64,000 nucleotides of DNA from Paraburkholderia sp. PREW-6R (lineage in GTDB: Bacteria > Pseudomonadota > Gammaproteobacteria > Burkholderiales > Burkholderiaceae). Positions 35,428 to 44,378 of the stretch are shown here, one piece after another. A model generated the notes under the pieces. It did not search any database. It worked only from the letters and a program-made list of their open reading frames with translations, and was not told the origin of the DNA. The position numbers and the translations under genes were made by a program. The DNA lies in NCBI RefSeq assembly GCF_039621805.1, contig NZ_CP155073.1, positions 1,798,001 through 1,862,000 of the forward strand, read 5' to 3'. The first letter of the stretch is position 1; each line of letters opens with the position of its first letter.

Positions 35428-37182
35428 CTAGAACTGCGCCGTCGCCTGCACTCCCACCGTCACACTCGAAGTCGGAAACCCGCTGGGTTTGTAGACCGGC
35501 GTCCCAACGAACAGGTCATAGGTGATACCGACGAAGCGGGAAGGCAGACCACCGCGGATACCGATCACCGCGCCCGCCAGTTGTGTCCCGGCCAGAAACG
35601 CGGTGTTCGGCCCAAACACGCGCCCATAGTCGAGACCGGCATACAGCGCCTGTCCCGTCTCGCCGATGGGCCGTTGCAACTCGTTGCGCCAGTAGATGCC
35701 CTTTTCTGCCGCCGGCATGGTTTCGCCGTCGAAGCCCCGCACCGTGTAACGGCTGCCGATGGTCAGGTCGTCCAGATAGAACAGCGTGTCGTTAGTGAAC
35801 TGCGCGTGAACGGTCGTCATGTAGCGCAAGCTCTGTTGCGCGACCGCGAACGGCACTGACAGGTTCGCATCCAGAACCGCCATGTGGTAACGGTATGTGG
35901 GACCGTCGGGGTACGGATCAGGCGTCGCGCCCAGCCCGCCAATCCCCTGACGGTACGCAAGCGTGCCGTCGAACTGCGACACGCCAACGTAGTGCCGGTC
36001 GGTCAGGCCCGCTTCGATGAACGTGTTGTTGCGCCGCTGCTGCGGTATGGCTGTGTCATCAATGAAGCTCTCACCGAAACGCTTCGATAGCTGGAACTCC
36101 ACGCCGAATACATCGCTCTGGCTGCGGCTCAGTACGCGCGCGAGCCTCAGTGCGGCTGTCTGCGAGTTACCACTGGACACGAACGTCTGGTTCACGCTCG
36201 CAATGTTCTGGTAGTAGGCGTTCGTGTTGCCAGACAGCGTGGCCGTCCAGTATCCCCACGGCAGCGAGTACGAACCGTTGAAGCCGTGCGAGCCGAGCGC
36301 CTTGTTGCCGAACGACAGGTCCTGATTTGCGCCGGCTGTGAGAATATCGTTGAGTCCCAGCGGATTGTCGATGCCAAGGCTCACGTTGCCCTGCCACTTG
36401 CCGGTCGCATCCGTACCCGAGTTGTCAACCGATGCGAGCAGGCTCCAAGGTTTCGCGCGCTTCACGCTCACCACGACATCGCTTTCGCCGGGAGTATTGG
36501 TCGGCTCGATCTTCATGTCCACGTCCTGCGACGCGACGCGCTTCATCTGCTCCAGGCCCTGTTCAAGGTCGCGCAGGTCCAGCAGGTCGCCGTCGCGGGC
36601 GGGGAATGCAGATTTAAGGGTGCCTTGTGTCTCAGCGCCCGCAAAACGGAGCTGGTGGATGACGCCAGGAACGAGCGCAAGCGCCAGCATGCCGCTGGAC
36701 AGGTCCTGCTGCGGGACGAGTACGCGCGTTGTGACATAGCCACGGCTCAGGATGGCCTGCTGCAGCCCCTTCGTGAGCGTGTCAATGCCGGGCTTGCCGA
36801 TGCATTGGCCCCTATAGTGATCGAGCCACTCGCGCGCAAAGGCGAACGGGTCCAGTGATAGCGCCGACGCGCCCGTGCTGCGCACGGCAGCGGGCAGCGT
36901 TGTTGGGACATCGAGCGCGAATTTGCCGATGCGGAAGCATGGTGTTTCGACCGGCAGCAGCGGATAGCCCACGAACGTTGGGAGGGTCGAACGCACGGCG
37001 GGAGCCTGCACGATTGCGTCGCGCTGCTGTGCGTCACGCTGCTGCTGGATCTGCTGGTTCTGCCCGGCGTTGGCCCGTGCGGCGGCGGCTTCATCGGCCG
37101 GCGTCGGCGCATGCTGCGCGTTCGACGCGAGCGATACCAGGGCTGTGAGCGGCAGCGCCGCTAGCCTCTTTTGAATTTTCAT
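35428..37182 (-). CDS. bcpB: Two-partner-secretion outer-membrane transporter of a CDI system
   Basis: 584-residue ShlB/FhaC/CdiB-family Omp85-type transporter. It has a signal peptide, a Gln-rich N-terminal helix region (AGQNQQIQQQRDAQQRD), POTRA-type domains (GKPGIDTLTKGLQQAILSRGY; TTRVLVPQQDLSSGMLALAL) and a beta-barrel with the L6-loop motif IGSRYTVRGFDGE (VRGF). It would export the large exoprotein across the outer membrane. It is the last gene of the locus, after the toxin/immunity genes, which is the Burkholderia-type bcpA-I-O-B order. The barrel ends in Phe, as outer-membrane proteins should, and the gene looks intact. Confidence 0.88.
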   Translation of the reverse strand: MKIQKRLAALPLTALVSLASNAQHAPTPADEAAAARANAGQNQQIQQQRDAQQRDAIVQAPAVRSTLPTFVGYPLLPVETPCFRIGKFALDVPTTLPAAVRSTGASALSLDPFAFAREWLDHYRGQCIGKPGIDTLTKGLQQAILSRGYVTTRVLVPQQDLSSGMLALALVPGVIHQLRFAGAETQGTLKSAFPARDGDLLDLRDLEQGLEQMKRVASQDVDMKIEPTNTPGESDVVVSVKRAKPWSLLASVDNSGTDATGKWQGNVSLGIDNPLGLNDILTAGANQDLSFGNKALGSHGFNGSYSLPWGYWTATLSGNTNAYYQNIASVNQTFVSSGNSQTAALRLARVLSRSQSDVFGVEFQLSKRFGESFIDDTAIPQQRRNNTFIEAGLTDRHYVGVSQFDGTLAYRQGIGGLGATPDPYPDGPTYRYHMAVLDANLSVPFAVAQQSLRYMTTVHAQFTNDTLFYLDDLTIGSRYTVRGFDGETMPAAEKGIYWRNELQRPIGETGQALYAGLDYGRVFGPNTAFLAGTQLAGAVIGIRGGLPSRFVGITYDLFVGTPVYKPSGFPTSSVTVGVQATAQF

Positions 37183-37343
37183 CAATTTAAATTGTTCCGA
37201 CTACTTCCGTGCGCGCGAACGCTCGACTCGATCGGCGAACGCAACCCCTAATCGACACAGCCCAACTCCCGGAACCAAGACCGTCAGGTCGGGCTCATGC
37301 GTGCCAAACGCGCCGAATCCCAATACAACAAGCGACATTAGCG

Positions 37344-37505
37344 CTACGGTAGTAGGTTGCGTTGCGCGGGTGTCGCTAGTGCAGCAACGACCGTGTTGAT
37401 GAGGAATATGCCAGTAGCAATACGCCAGACCAGGCCTGCACAGCGATTCAGGCACCGAGCCAGCAAGGCGTACTCGACGGTCAAACAAAGTATGTTGACG
37501 ACCGC
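37344..37505 (-). pseudogene. Decayed second copy of the preceding membrane-protein gene
   Basis: A stop-to-stop frame of 53 codons reads EYALLARCLNRCAGLVWRIA. It closely parallels VYCLLARCLRRPTKLVWRIA in the intact gene at 37591-38013, and further matches follow (G.FL.N). No start is present and a TAA precedes it. A duplication of the putative immunity gene seems to have lost its N-terminal half. Another frame over 37201-37590 looks open but has no protein-like character except possibly its last 50 codons. Confidence 0.65.
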
Positions 37506-37590
37506 TTATTTGGTCGTCGAAACGCGTCGCGTTGTTGAGGCTTTGCCGGTTGAACCGAACAGCAGACGTCCATGGCGTCATACTCACGAC

Positions 37591-38013
37591 TCAAGAGTGA
37601 GAATATGCTTTGACAGATTTACACCCTCTCAATACAGAAACAATGCCCGCAAAGCAAAGGCACCCTGTCAATACCGGGCTTGGGCCGGGTTGAGCAACCA
37701 TTGTCAGAACGACCATGCCAAAGTTAGTGAGAAATGTCCCCAATGCGATGCGCCAGACCAGTTTTGTGGGTCGGCGCAAGCACCGTGCTAACAGGCAGTA
37801 GACGACGGCAAAGGCGAGAACCATGACGACTGCGTTGACCGTTCCTGAAAGACGTTGCATCGCTGTTGCCTGCTGCGGAAACGGGATAGGAGCGCCACCC
37901 GTCGCCAACATAACCGCAGCGACCACCTGGAGCACCGCCAAAATATAGAGCGCGACCTGCGCGACAGCGAACTTGTCTTCACTGACAAAAGCGGTAGATT
38001 GCAACTCGGTCAT
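37591..38013 (-). CDS. Four-helix membrane protein in the CDI remnant, possible immunity protein
   Basis: 140-residue inner-membrane protein with four predicted helices (VALYILAVLQVVAAVMLATG, VVMVLAFAVVYCLLARCL, ALGTFLTNFGMVVLTMVA and VLTGCLCFAGIVSVL). A strong GGGGAG site precedes the ATG, and the start overlaps the stop of the previous gene as ATGA. I recognise no named family. Position in the toxin/immunity chain and a decayed downstream copy suggest a role as an immunity protein against a membrane-acting toxin. Confidence 0.7.
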   Translation of the reverse strand: MTELQSTAFVSEDKFAVAQVALYILAVLQVVAAVMLATGGAPIPFPQQATAMQRLSGTVNAVVMVLAFAVVYCLLARCLRRPTKLVWRIALGTFLTNFGMVVLTMVAQPGPSPVLTGCLCFAGIVSVLRGCKSVKAYSHS

Positions 38014-38282
38014 TTCTCCCCCCCTGAATTATTGTTTTCGTCCTTGACCTCGTAGCTCTTGCGCGCCTTCTTGTAGCTGTTGTCGAACGGCTTGATATGC
38101 AACATTCGCGCCCTGCAAGTCATACCACCGACGGCGGCGACGCCAAATCCAAACAATACCGGTATGACGCTCCAACGTGATGAGGGAGCGCATTTAAGGG
38201 AGCTGAACATAATGGTCAGGCCAACTACGAATAGCATTACGCTTGTCGCCCATGTCAAATTTCCATCCTCGATGCACTTCAT
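38010..38282 (-). CDS. Two-helix membrane protein, presumed immunity protein of the second toxin tail
   Basis: 90 residues starting MKCIEDGNLTWATSVMLFVV. Two helices (ATSVMLFVVGLTIMFSS and WSVIPVLFGFGVAAVGG) are followed by a charged C-terminal tail (YKKARKSYEVKDENNN). GGAGG lies six bases before the ATG, which overlaps the stop of the toxin-tail gene (ATGA). A small protein tightly coupled behind a CdiA C-terminal region is the normal position of a CDI immunity gene. The pairing is inferred from position alone. Confidence 0.68.
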   Translation of the reverse strand: MKCIEDGNLTWATSVMLFVVGLTIMFSSLKCAPSSRWSVIPVLFGFGVAAVGGMTCRARMLHIKPFDNSYKKARKSYEVKDENNNSGGEK

Positions 38283-38653
38283 TTGTTTCCTCCACCATTT
38301 ACAAACCGATTCCATTCGAAATTGGTAAATCCTTGGATAGCCTTAGCCCAGCTACCATCGTTGAACTGATTGGCAGCCTCGCTTACTGCCGGTGTCAGCC
38401 CGGGGTAAAGTCCTGAAATAGCCCCCGCGACAATTCCAGTGGTACCGCTCTCCAGATACTGACCAACGTTGGGCTTCGCGAGTTGAGCCACGGCATCCGC
38501 ACCCAAGCCAGTAACTGTCGCCCCAAATGCGATCATGTCGAATACAGGTATGGAAGGCGATGGCACAGACGCAGCGGCAGCGGCCACCGATCCAATCCGC
38601 CCTGCGTTAGTCGAGATCATCGACGCGGTATTGGCTGGGCTTGTTGCTTTCAA
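38279..38653 (-). CDS. Orphan CdiA C-terminal toxin tail
   Basis: Up to 124 residues from a TTG overlapping the preceding stop, or 113 from the ATG at 38620. It is Gly/Ala-rich with hydrophobic stretches (PVFDMIAFGATVTGLGADAV, SGTTGIVAGAISGLYPGL) and a polar end NFEWNRFVNGGGNK. It resembles the last part of a filamentous-haemagglutinin/CdiA exoprotein without the secretion part, as in the orphan toxin/immunity modules often found downstream of cdiA genes. It is followed by its presumed immunity gene with a 4-base overlap. It is probably silent unless recombined onto a full-length exoprotein. Confidence 0.6.
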   Translation of the reverse strand: MKATSPANTASMISTNAGRIGSVAAAAASVPSPSIPVFDMIAFGATVTGLGADAVAQLAKPNVGQYLESGTTGIVAGAISGLYPGLTPAVSEAANQFNDGSWAKAIQGFTNFEWNRFVNGGGNK

Positions 38654-38883
38654 TGCTCCTTTTGTTCGGCAGCACTTTGATGCCTTAACGCTCTCAGTTC
38701 CTTGACCAATTGATAAGTAATTCCACTAAAAAAGATCAGGAACAGTGGTATCCCGACCAGTAGAATCTTCCAATCCGAGCCCTTGGCAATAGAAACCATC
38801 ACTACAAACACCATCATGGCACCGAGCGATAGATAAGCCTTTATAAATCGGACCACAACTCGTCGCGTCTCATTTCGCATCAT
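38650..38883 (-). CDS. Two-helix membrane protein, presumed immunity protein of the bcpA toxin tail
   Basis: 77 residues (MMRNETRRVVVRFIKAYLSL...) with two hydrophobic helices (SLGAMMVFVVMVSIAKG and ILLVGIPLFLIFFSGITYQ) and a basic/Gln-rich C-terminus. The first ATG overlaps the ancestral stop of the exoprotein frame (ATGA), the usual toxin-immunity junction. Its membrane location would fit an ionophore-type toxin. No named immunity family was recognised. Confidence 0.68.
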   Translation of the reverse strand: MMRNETRRVVVRFIKAYLSLGAMMVFVVMVSIAKGSDWKILLVGIPLFLIFFSGITYQLVKELRALRHQSAAEQKEH

Positions 38884-39768
38884 TTTTTTTGCTGGCTCTG
38901 GTGGTTTTGAATGTAGTTTTGCAGCGGCCCGGCCATTCCCTGAATGAGTTGATTTGCAAACGATCCCAATGCGCCTGGCAACACCGCATTAACATAAGTC
39001 CCCGCGCCGGCCATCCGACAGCCAATCCGCCAGACAGATCGGGATTGCTGCCCGTCATACCGGCCGCACCAAACGCGCCCACACCCGCGACCGCCGCGTT
39101 ATATCCGTTGGCCACAATCCTTTCAGCGGTTCCCATTCCTGAGACCGCCGAGCCGCTGATCGCAAGCGGGTAACTCAGCCCGCCGACCACTCCGGCAATG
39201 TACGAATTTGTGAAGCTCGGTCGATCCTTCGACAAACCAGCGTAATAGCTGTACGCGCTACCGGAGTAATCAAGTCCGCCAGCCAACATCGCAGCAGTCA
39301 CGGCTTCTGGCCCGATGAGCGTCAGCGCGGCCGCTGGCGCGCCGTAAGCGCCCATCGTCTGTATATTTGCCGCCGCTGCATCAGCATTTGTACCGTGCGC
39401 TTGAATGGCCGCGTTCAATGTTGCTTCATTGCATGGTCCAGTTCCAGCACACACTTGCGACACAAGATCCTTCGGTTTCTTGTCGGGCATATCACGTTCA
39501 CCTGATCGAGGCCGTTGTGCGTCTGAATGACGGACGGCGCATGCTCGCCACCGGCGACGATCTGTGCATCCGATAGCGACGGCAGCGCGCCTGCCACTAC
39601 AGGCGCCGCCAACACGTACCGCCGCAGCAAAAAGATCACACGTCGTAATTCTCGACGGCTCGACGCGGTCTCACATCCCCGCTTGCCTGCTGCCGTGGCG
39701 AATTCCTCGACGGCGAGCCCCATTTCCCTCAGCCGGCTGTCTCTCAGCCTGTTTGTGTTCCGGTTCAT
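38880..39768 (-). pseudogene. bcpA: Collapsed CDI exoprotein gene: signal region fused out of frame to C-terminal toxin region
   Basis: The first about 92 codons carry an extended signal peptide (MNRNTNRLRDSRLREMGLAV... ending SDAQIVAG) and the start of the two-partner-secretion domain (QTHNGLDQVNV). At about 39491 the reading jumps to another frame, MPDKKPKDLVSQVCAGTGPC, which belongs to the far C-terminal part of such exoproteins, so several kilobases of the adhesin are missing. A second lesion near 39015 drops one base: the in-frame continuation MAGAGTYVNAVLPGALGSFA ends at a TGA overlapping the immunity start. A possible restart ATG (39490) has AGGTGA eight bases upstream but would give no signal peptide. 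Confidence 0.8.
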
Positions 39769-40245
39769 TCTTGTGATTCGTATTACGGATGACTAACGAT
39801 CCGTAAATTAGCGGATATTACATGAACTGAATGTCAACAATTTGCAAAAATTGGCAGCGCTGCAACGTTTGTGAAGATTCGGATTAGTCTGATCGAGGAG
39901 TGCCCCGTGCTCGATATAGCTGCGGGCCGCCCGACAGAAAGGCACATGCACGACACGCAAGGGCGCCACGCCGTACCGCTCACGTCGGGAAACACAGTGT
40001 CAGGGGGAATGGACGACGCGCGGCCGTGTTCTGGGAAAGCGTCCCGTCAAATAGGACGTTCGATGAAGATAGCGCGGGCGTGAATAGAACACACGACGCG
40101 TAGCGGACGCATGTGCTCGCCCGGTCGGGCCGCGTCGCAATCAGCACGGAGCGCTCACTGTCGTATCGCGCCCCGCACTCTCAGAAAATTTAAGACATCT
40201 CCGTCCCGAAGCCGCGACAAGAGCGGCCCGGCACACGACATTGCG
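39769..40245. other. Gap between the CDI remnant and PBP1A
   Basis: About 480 bases. The part near 39790-39880 is AT-rich and probably held the bcpA promoter. The rest has short frames without ribosome sites or recognisable protein. No terminator with a U-run was seen. Confidence 0.4.
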
Positions 40246-42747
40246 TCACGGTTTGTTCGATTCGAACAGGTCCATGATCTGTTTCTTCTCGTTCGACGAC
40301 ACGCTCGGCGGCGGCACGACCGGCGGCGTCATTCCAGCGGGGCCGACACCGCCCACGGCGTCGCTCGCGCCGGCAGTGGGATTCGCCGAATCGAGACCGA
40401 TGCTGGCGACGAACCCATTGCCCGGGGTCATGTCCGTGTAAAACAATTCGCCGTCGACACTCGTCACCCCGTCGGGCTGCGGGGGCTCGCTTTGCGGCAC
40501 GCCGCGCAGCGCGCGCTGCATGTACTCGACCCAGATCGGCAACGCGAGTTGTGCGCCGAACTCACGGCTGCCGAGTGTTTTCGGCTGGTCGTAACCCATC
40601 CATGCCACCGCGACGAGCGACTGCTGATAGCCGGCAAACCAGCCGTCCTTTGCGTCGTTGGTCGTACCGGTCTTGCCTTGCAGGTCCGAACGATGCAGCA
40701 CGTTGGTGCCCGAACCCGTACCCGATGTAGCCACCGAATGCAGCAGGCTGTTCATGATGAAAGCATTGCGCGGTTCGAGCGTGCGCGGTGCGTCGCGGCC
40801 GGCGGTAAGCGGCTGCGCTTTCGAGAGCGGCTCGCCGCGCGCATCGGTGACTTCGTTGATCAGATACGGGTTGATGCGGTAGCCGCCGTTTGCAAACACC
40901 GAGTAGCCGCCCGCCGACTGCAACGGCGTGACGAGGCCCGCGCCGAGCGCCATGGGCAGATACGGCGGGGTCTTGTCCGCATCGAAACCAAAGCGCTGCG
41001 TGACGAACTCCTGCGCGTATTTCGTGCCGATGAACGACAGAATGCGGATCGACACGAGGTTCTTGGACTTCTGCAACGCGAGACGCATCGGCATCGGACC
41101 GTCAGGCTGGTCGTCGTCCTTCGGCTCCCAGGCGTCGCCGCCCGGCGTGCTCGACGGGAAGTACAACGGCGCGTCGTTGATGATCGTGGCCGGTCCGAGC
41201 CCCTTGTCGAGTGCGGCTGAATAGATGAACGGCTTGAAGCTCGAACCTGGCTGGCGCCATGCCTGCGTGACGTGATTGAACTTGTTCTTGTTGAAGTCGA
41301 AGCCGCCCACGAGCGCGCGAATCGCGCCGTCCTGCGGCGTGAGCGACACCAGTGCGCCCTCCACCTGCGGAAGCTGCGTGATCTGCCAGCCGCCCTTGTC
41401 GCCCTCGACGACCCGCACGATCGAGCCGACCTTGATCTTCGTCGCGGCCGTGGCGCGCGTGCTCAGTGCACCGGCGACGAAGCGCAGACCGTCACCGCTG
41501 ATCGTGATCTGCGTGCCGTCCACGAGTTGCGCCTTCACCTGCTTCGGGCTGGCATCCGTGACGACCGCCGCGATGATCTCGCCGTTGTCAGGATGGTCGG
41601 TCAGCGCGTCGTCAATCGTCTGGTCGCGGTCGTCGCCCGGTGCGGGCAGTTGCACGAAGCCTTCCGGTCCGCGATAGCCGTGACGCCGCTCGTAATCCAT
41701 CACGCCTTTGCGCACCGCGCGATACGCGGCGTCCTGATCGGCGGAGTCGATTGTGGTGGTGACGTTCAGGCCGCGCGTATAGGTTTCGTCCTTGTATTGC
41801 GCGTACATCATCTGCCGCACCATCTCGGCAATGTACTCCGCGTGCACGCTGTACTCGTTGCCCGGGTTCCTCGTGTGAATCTCTTCTTTCACTGCCTGAT
41901 CGTACTGATCCTGACTGATGTAGCGCAACTCCAGCATGCGCCTCAGAATGTATTCCTGACGGATCTTCGCGCGCTTCGGATTCACCACCGGGTTATACGC
42001 CGACGGCGCTTTTGGCAGGCCGGCGAGCATGGCGGCTTCCGCGAGCGTGATGTCCTTGAGATCCTTGCCGAAATAGACGCGCGCGGCCGCCGCGAAACCG
42101 TAAGCGCGCTCACCCAGATAAATCTGATTCATGTACAGCTCGAGAATCTGATCTTTAGTCAGCGCGCGCTCGATCTTGTACGCGAGCAGCATTTCGTAGA
42201 TCTTGCGCGTGTAGGTCTTTTCGCTGGAAAGGAAGAAATTGCGCGCCACCTGCATGGTGATCGTGCTCGCGCCCTGCGACGCGCCGCCGTGCGCCAGGTC
42301 GGCAAAACCCGCTCGCAGAATGCCCACGAAGTCCACTCCGCCATGCTCGTAAAAGCGGTAGTCCTCGATCGCCAGCACGGCCTTCTTCATCTGATCCGGT
42401 ATGTCCTGGAAGCGTACGAGACTGCGGCGTTCTTCACCGAATTCGCCGATCAGCACGTGGTCCGCGGTGTACACGCGCAATGGCACTTTCGGGCGATAGT
42501 CGGTCAACGCGTCGAGCGAAGGCAGTTGCGGCCCCATCACCACCAGCGCATAGCCGAGAATCAGCGCGCCTACTACCGCGAGCGTCGCAATCAGGCCGAT
42601 GAACCAGATACCGATCGTGGCGCCGATCGAGCGGCGGCCAGACTCGGCGTCGCGCGCGGCAGCGTTGCGTCCTGGAGTGCGTTGGTAGGAGTCCCGGTCT
42701 TCGCCAGCCGGAGAATTGGAAGAATGCGGTCGTTTGATGATTGGCAT
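40246..42747 (-). CDS. mrcA: Penicillin-binding protein 1A, bifunctional peptidoglycan synthase
   Basis: 833-residue class A PBP. A cytoplasmic Arg/Ser-rich start precedes one membrane helix (IWFIGLIATLAVVGALILGYAL). The glycosyltransferase domain contains EDYRFYEHGGVD, GASTITMQVARNFFLS and a KIYEMLLAYKIE segment. An OB-like insert is followed by the transpeptidase domain with SxxK (QPGSSFKPF), SxN (KSKNLVS) and KTGTTND. It polymerises and cross-links glycan strands in the periplasm. The ATG at 42747 gives the family length; the longer frame adds 105 residues that are not PBP-like. No strong ribosome site. Confidence 0.95.
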   Translation of the reverse strand: MPIIKRPHSSNSPAGEDRDSYQRTPGRNAAARDAESGRRSIGATIGIWFIGLIATLAVVGALILGYALVVMGPQLPSLDALTDYRPKVPLRVYTADHVLIGEFGEERRSLVRFQDIPDQMKKAVLAIEDYRFYEHGGVDFVGILRAGFADLAHGGASQGASTITMQVARNFFLSSEKTYTRKIYEMLLAYKIERALTKDQILELYMNQIYLGERAYGFAAAARVYFGKDLKDITLAEAAMLAGLPKAPSAYNPVVNPKRAKIRQEYILRRMLELRYISQDQYDQAVKEEIHTRNPGNEYSVHAEYIAEMVRQMMYAQYKDETYTRGLNVTTTIDSADQDAAYRAVRKGVMDYERRHGYRGPEGFVQLPAPGDDRDQTIDDALTDHPDNGEIIAAVVTDASPKQVKAQLVDGTQITISGDGLRFVAGALSTRATAATKIKVGSIVRVVEGDKGGWQITQLPQVEGALVSLTPQDGAIRALVGGFDFNKNKFNHVTQAWRQPGSSFKPFIYSAALDKGLGPATIINDAPLYFPSSTPGGDAWEPKDDDQPDGPMPMRLALQKSKNLVSIRILSFIGTKYAQEFVTQRFGFDADKTPPYLPMALGAGLVTPLQSAGGYSVFANGGYRINPYLINEVTDARGEPLSKAQPLTAGRDAPRTLEPRNAFIMNSLLHSVATSGTGSGTNVLHRSDLQGKTGTTNDAKDGWFAGYQQSLVAVAWMGYDQPKTLGSREFGAQLALPIWVEYMQRALRGVPQSEPPQPDGVTSVDGELFYTDMTPGNGFVASIGLDSANPTAGASDAVGGVGPAGMTPPVVPPPSVSSNEKKQIMDLFESNKP

Positions 42748-43238
42748 GACTGGAATGGTGGGCGCGTAACTGAACGCCTTTCTGCGCGCGCTCCTGGCGC
42801 GTGCATGGATCGTGAGCAAACATCGTGGCCTGAAACGCAAAGCACCGCGCGACCCTGTGCCCCCGGCCGGCCGCAACGGCGCGCCCGAGACCGCTTCTGG
42901 CGCAACGTAACAGCGCATTTTAAAAGAAATCGCGCACGCTCCAAGGGTGTTTTTTTGTAAGAATTCCCTTTGGACCGGTTCGACCCTGTAGAAGACGCCA
43001 GCCTCGTGCGCTATCAGCGGCGCAAAGTTATCAACAGAAAATGTGCAAAGGCCTGTGGACAAGCGCCTCGCAAACGCTACAACCCGTTGATGTCACGGGA
43101 TTTTCATGCAGCGCACGTTCCGCATCGGTGCAACTCGTCATATGATGGACGCGAGCGCGTGCCAACCACGATTGCCGCGCCGGCGTAGGCCAGAAATACG
43201 CCGTGATTCGCCCATGCCAACAAGTCTGCGAGCCGATT
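42748..43238. other. Gap between PBP1A and the RHH-like gene
   Basis: About 490 bases forming the divergent promoter region. At 43028-43062 it has TTATCAACA and TGTGGACAA (reverse of TTGTCCACA), two DnaA-box-like 9-mers 17 bases apart. No protein-coding frame is convincing. Confidence 0.4.
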
Positions 43239-43856
43239 ATGAACAAGCCCAGCGAGCGCATCGTCGTATTTGTCACGACCGCGCAGAAACGCGCGATCAC
43301 TGCCACCGCCGACAATCTGGGCATTAGCGTCAGCGAACTGATGCGGCGCGCCGTGCTGAGCTTCGGCGCGACGAGCGAACAGGTGAAAGCGGCGAGTATC
43401 GTCGACCGCCTGCGTGCGCCGCGCGCGCCGGATGCGCTCGATGCGGCACTCCAACGTGTCGCTCGCGGCACCAGGTACGCCCGCGCGACGCAGCCGCCAG
43501 CTTTGCAAACGGGCGCGGGAAGTGAAAACAACGCTGCCGGCACGGCAGGCGTAGGCGCTGCTTCGGCTGCGGCCACGGGTGCGTTGCCGGGCTCGCCGGT
43601 ATCTGCGCCCGCTCCACTGCTGCCCGCCGGCGTCCTCGCGGCGCTCGCCGCAGCGGAGGATAGGCAAGCCGCTGCAACCGCAGAGGCCGTCGCGCGCGTC
43701 GCGGCCGCTGAAGCCGCAGCGGGTGGCGCGATGCCGACGGCGACCGAAGCGGATGCGCAGGTGCGGCGCGTGATGAAGCGCCCGCGCGTCGACACGTCAC
43801 ACGAAGATGAAGATCCACGCGCCGATCCCAGCACTGAAGGCGGCCGGTTCGCGTGA
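43239..43856 (+). CDS. Ribbon-helix-helix-like DNA-binding protein with Ala-rich tail
   Basis: 205 residues. The N-terminal 40 (MNKPSERIVVFVTTAQKRAI ... LGISVSELMRRAVLSF) fit a ribbon-helix-helix fold: a short beta strand, then two helices around G-IS-SEL. The remainder is an Ala/Pro-rich low-complexity linker and an acidic Asp/Glu-rich end. The ribosome site is weak. It is probably a small transcriptional regulator or DNA-organising protein; the target is unknown. It is divergent from PBP1A. Confidence 0.7.
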   Translation: MNKPSERIVVFVTTAQKRAITATADNLGISVSELMRRAVLSFGATSEQVKAASIVDRLRAPRAPDALDAALQRVARGTRYARATQPPALQTGAGSENNAAGTAGVGAASAAATGALPGSPVSAPAPLLPAGVLAALAAAEDRQAAATAEAVARVAAAEAAAGGAMPTATEADAQVRRVMKRPRVDTSHEDEDPRADPSTEGGRFA

Positions 43857-44378
43857 AGCGTTTTAATCCGTTGCCTATATGACACTTCGCCTGTCGAACC
43901 GCGCGCGATCGCGTGCCCGCCGCATCGCTACTGCGAAGTCGTTGCACCTCGTTACACGAAACGACGCCCTCTTCTGAGCTTTCCATACTGCAAGCTTTGC
44001 TCGCGCTGCACACATCACAGCCTTCTACTCTCCGACTCCTGCGCAACATTGACGACACGCAATCGACACCGGAACGCTGCAAAGTTGGCAGATCTGTCAT
44101 CGCGCCCTTTAAGGCGGTTTTAAGAGACCTCGTGGTGTAATATCCGCGAGCGACTGAATCACCTGTCGCATATTTTTATGCATTACGCGGCTGCGCTTCG
44201 CCTGCCGGAACGGGACATTTCCTGGCGCAGCTATTGCATTTCACCCGCGCGCCCCGAACTCCGGTCCGAACACTGCGCAGCTTCACGCGCAGCGGCGTAA
44301 AGTAGTAACGAAGCAGCACTGGAAAGCACTGAAGCATGCAGATTTTTTCAGCGCCGATTACATTCTCTGGAGGTTTTC
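43857..44378. other. Leader region of the pspA unit
   Basis: About 520 bases without a gene. It carries a sigma-54-type promoter at 44223-44238 and the GGAGG ribosome site of pspA just before 44379. Upstream (44050-44150) is an AT-richer stretch where activator sites might lie. Confidence 0.5.
44223..44238 (+). promoter_or_regulatory. Sigma-54 (RpoN) promoter of pspA
   Basis: TGGCGC-AGCTA-TTGCA matches the -24/-12 consensus TGGCRC-N5-TTGCW, with exactly ten bases between the GG and GC pairs. The transcript would start near 44250, about 130 bases before the pspA ATG. psp operons in other bacteria are sigma-54 dependent, which supports the call. Confidence 0.75.

Noticed and set aside
35106..35525. 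139-codon plus-strand frame downstream of the efflux operon
   Set aside because: No ribosome site, no domain, and it runs antisense into the bcpB 3' end.
37201..37587. 128-codon minus-strand frame before bcpB as an intact gene
   Set aside because: Its protein is not membrane-like, whereas another frame matches the upstream membrane protein; better explained as a decayed copy.
41272..42960. 562-codon plus-strand frame opposite PBP1A
   Set aside because: Antisense shadow; PBP1A has all catalytic motifs on the other strand.
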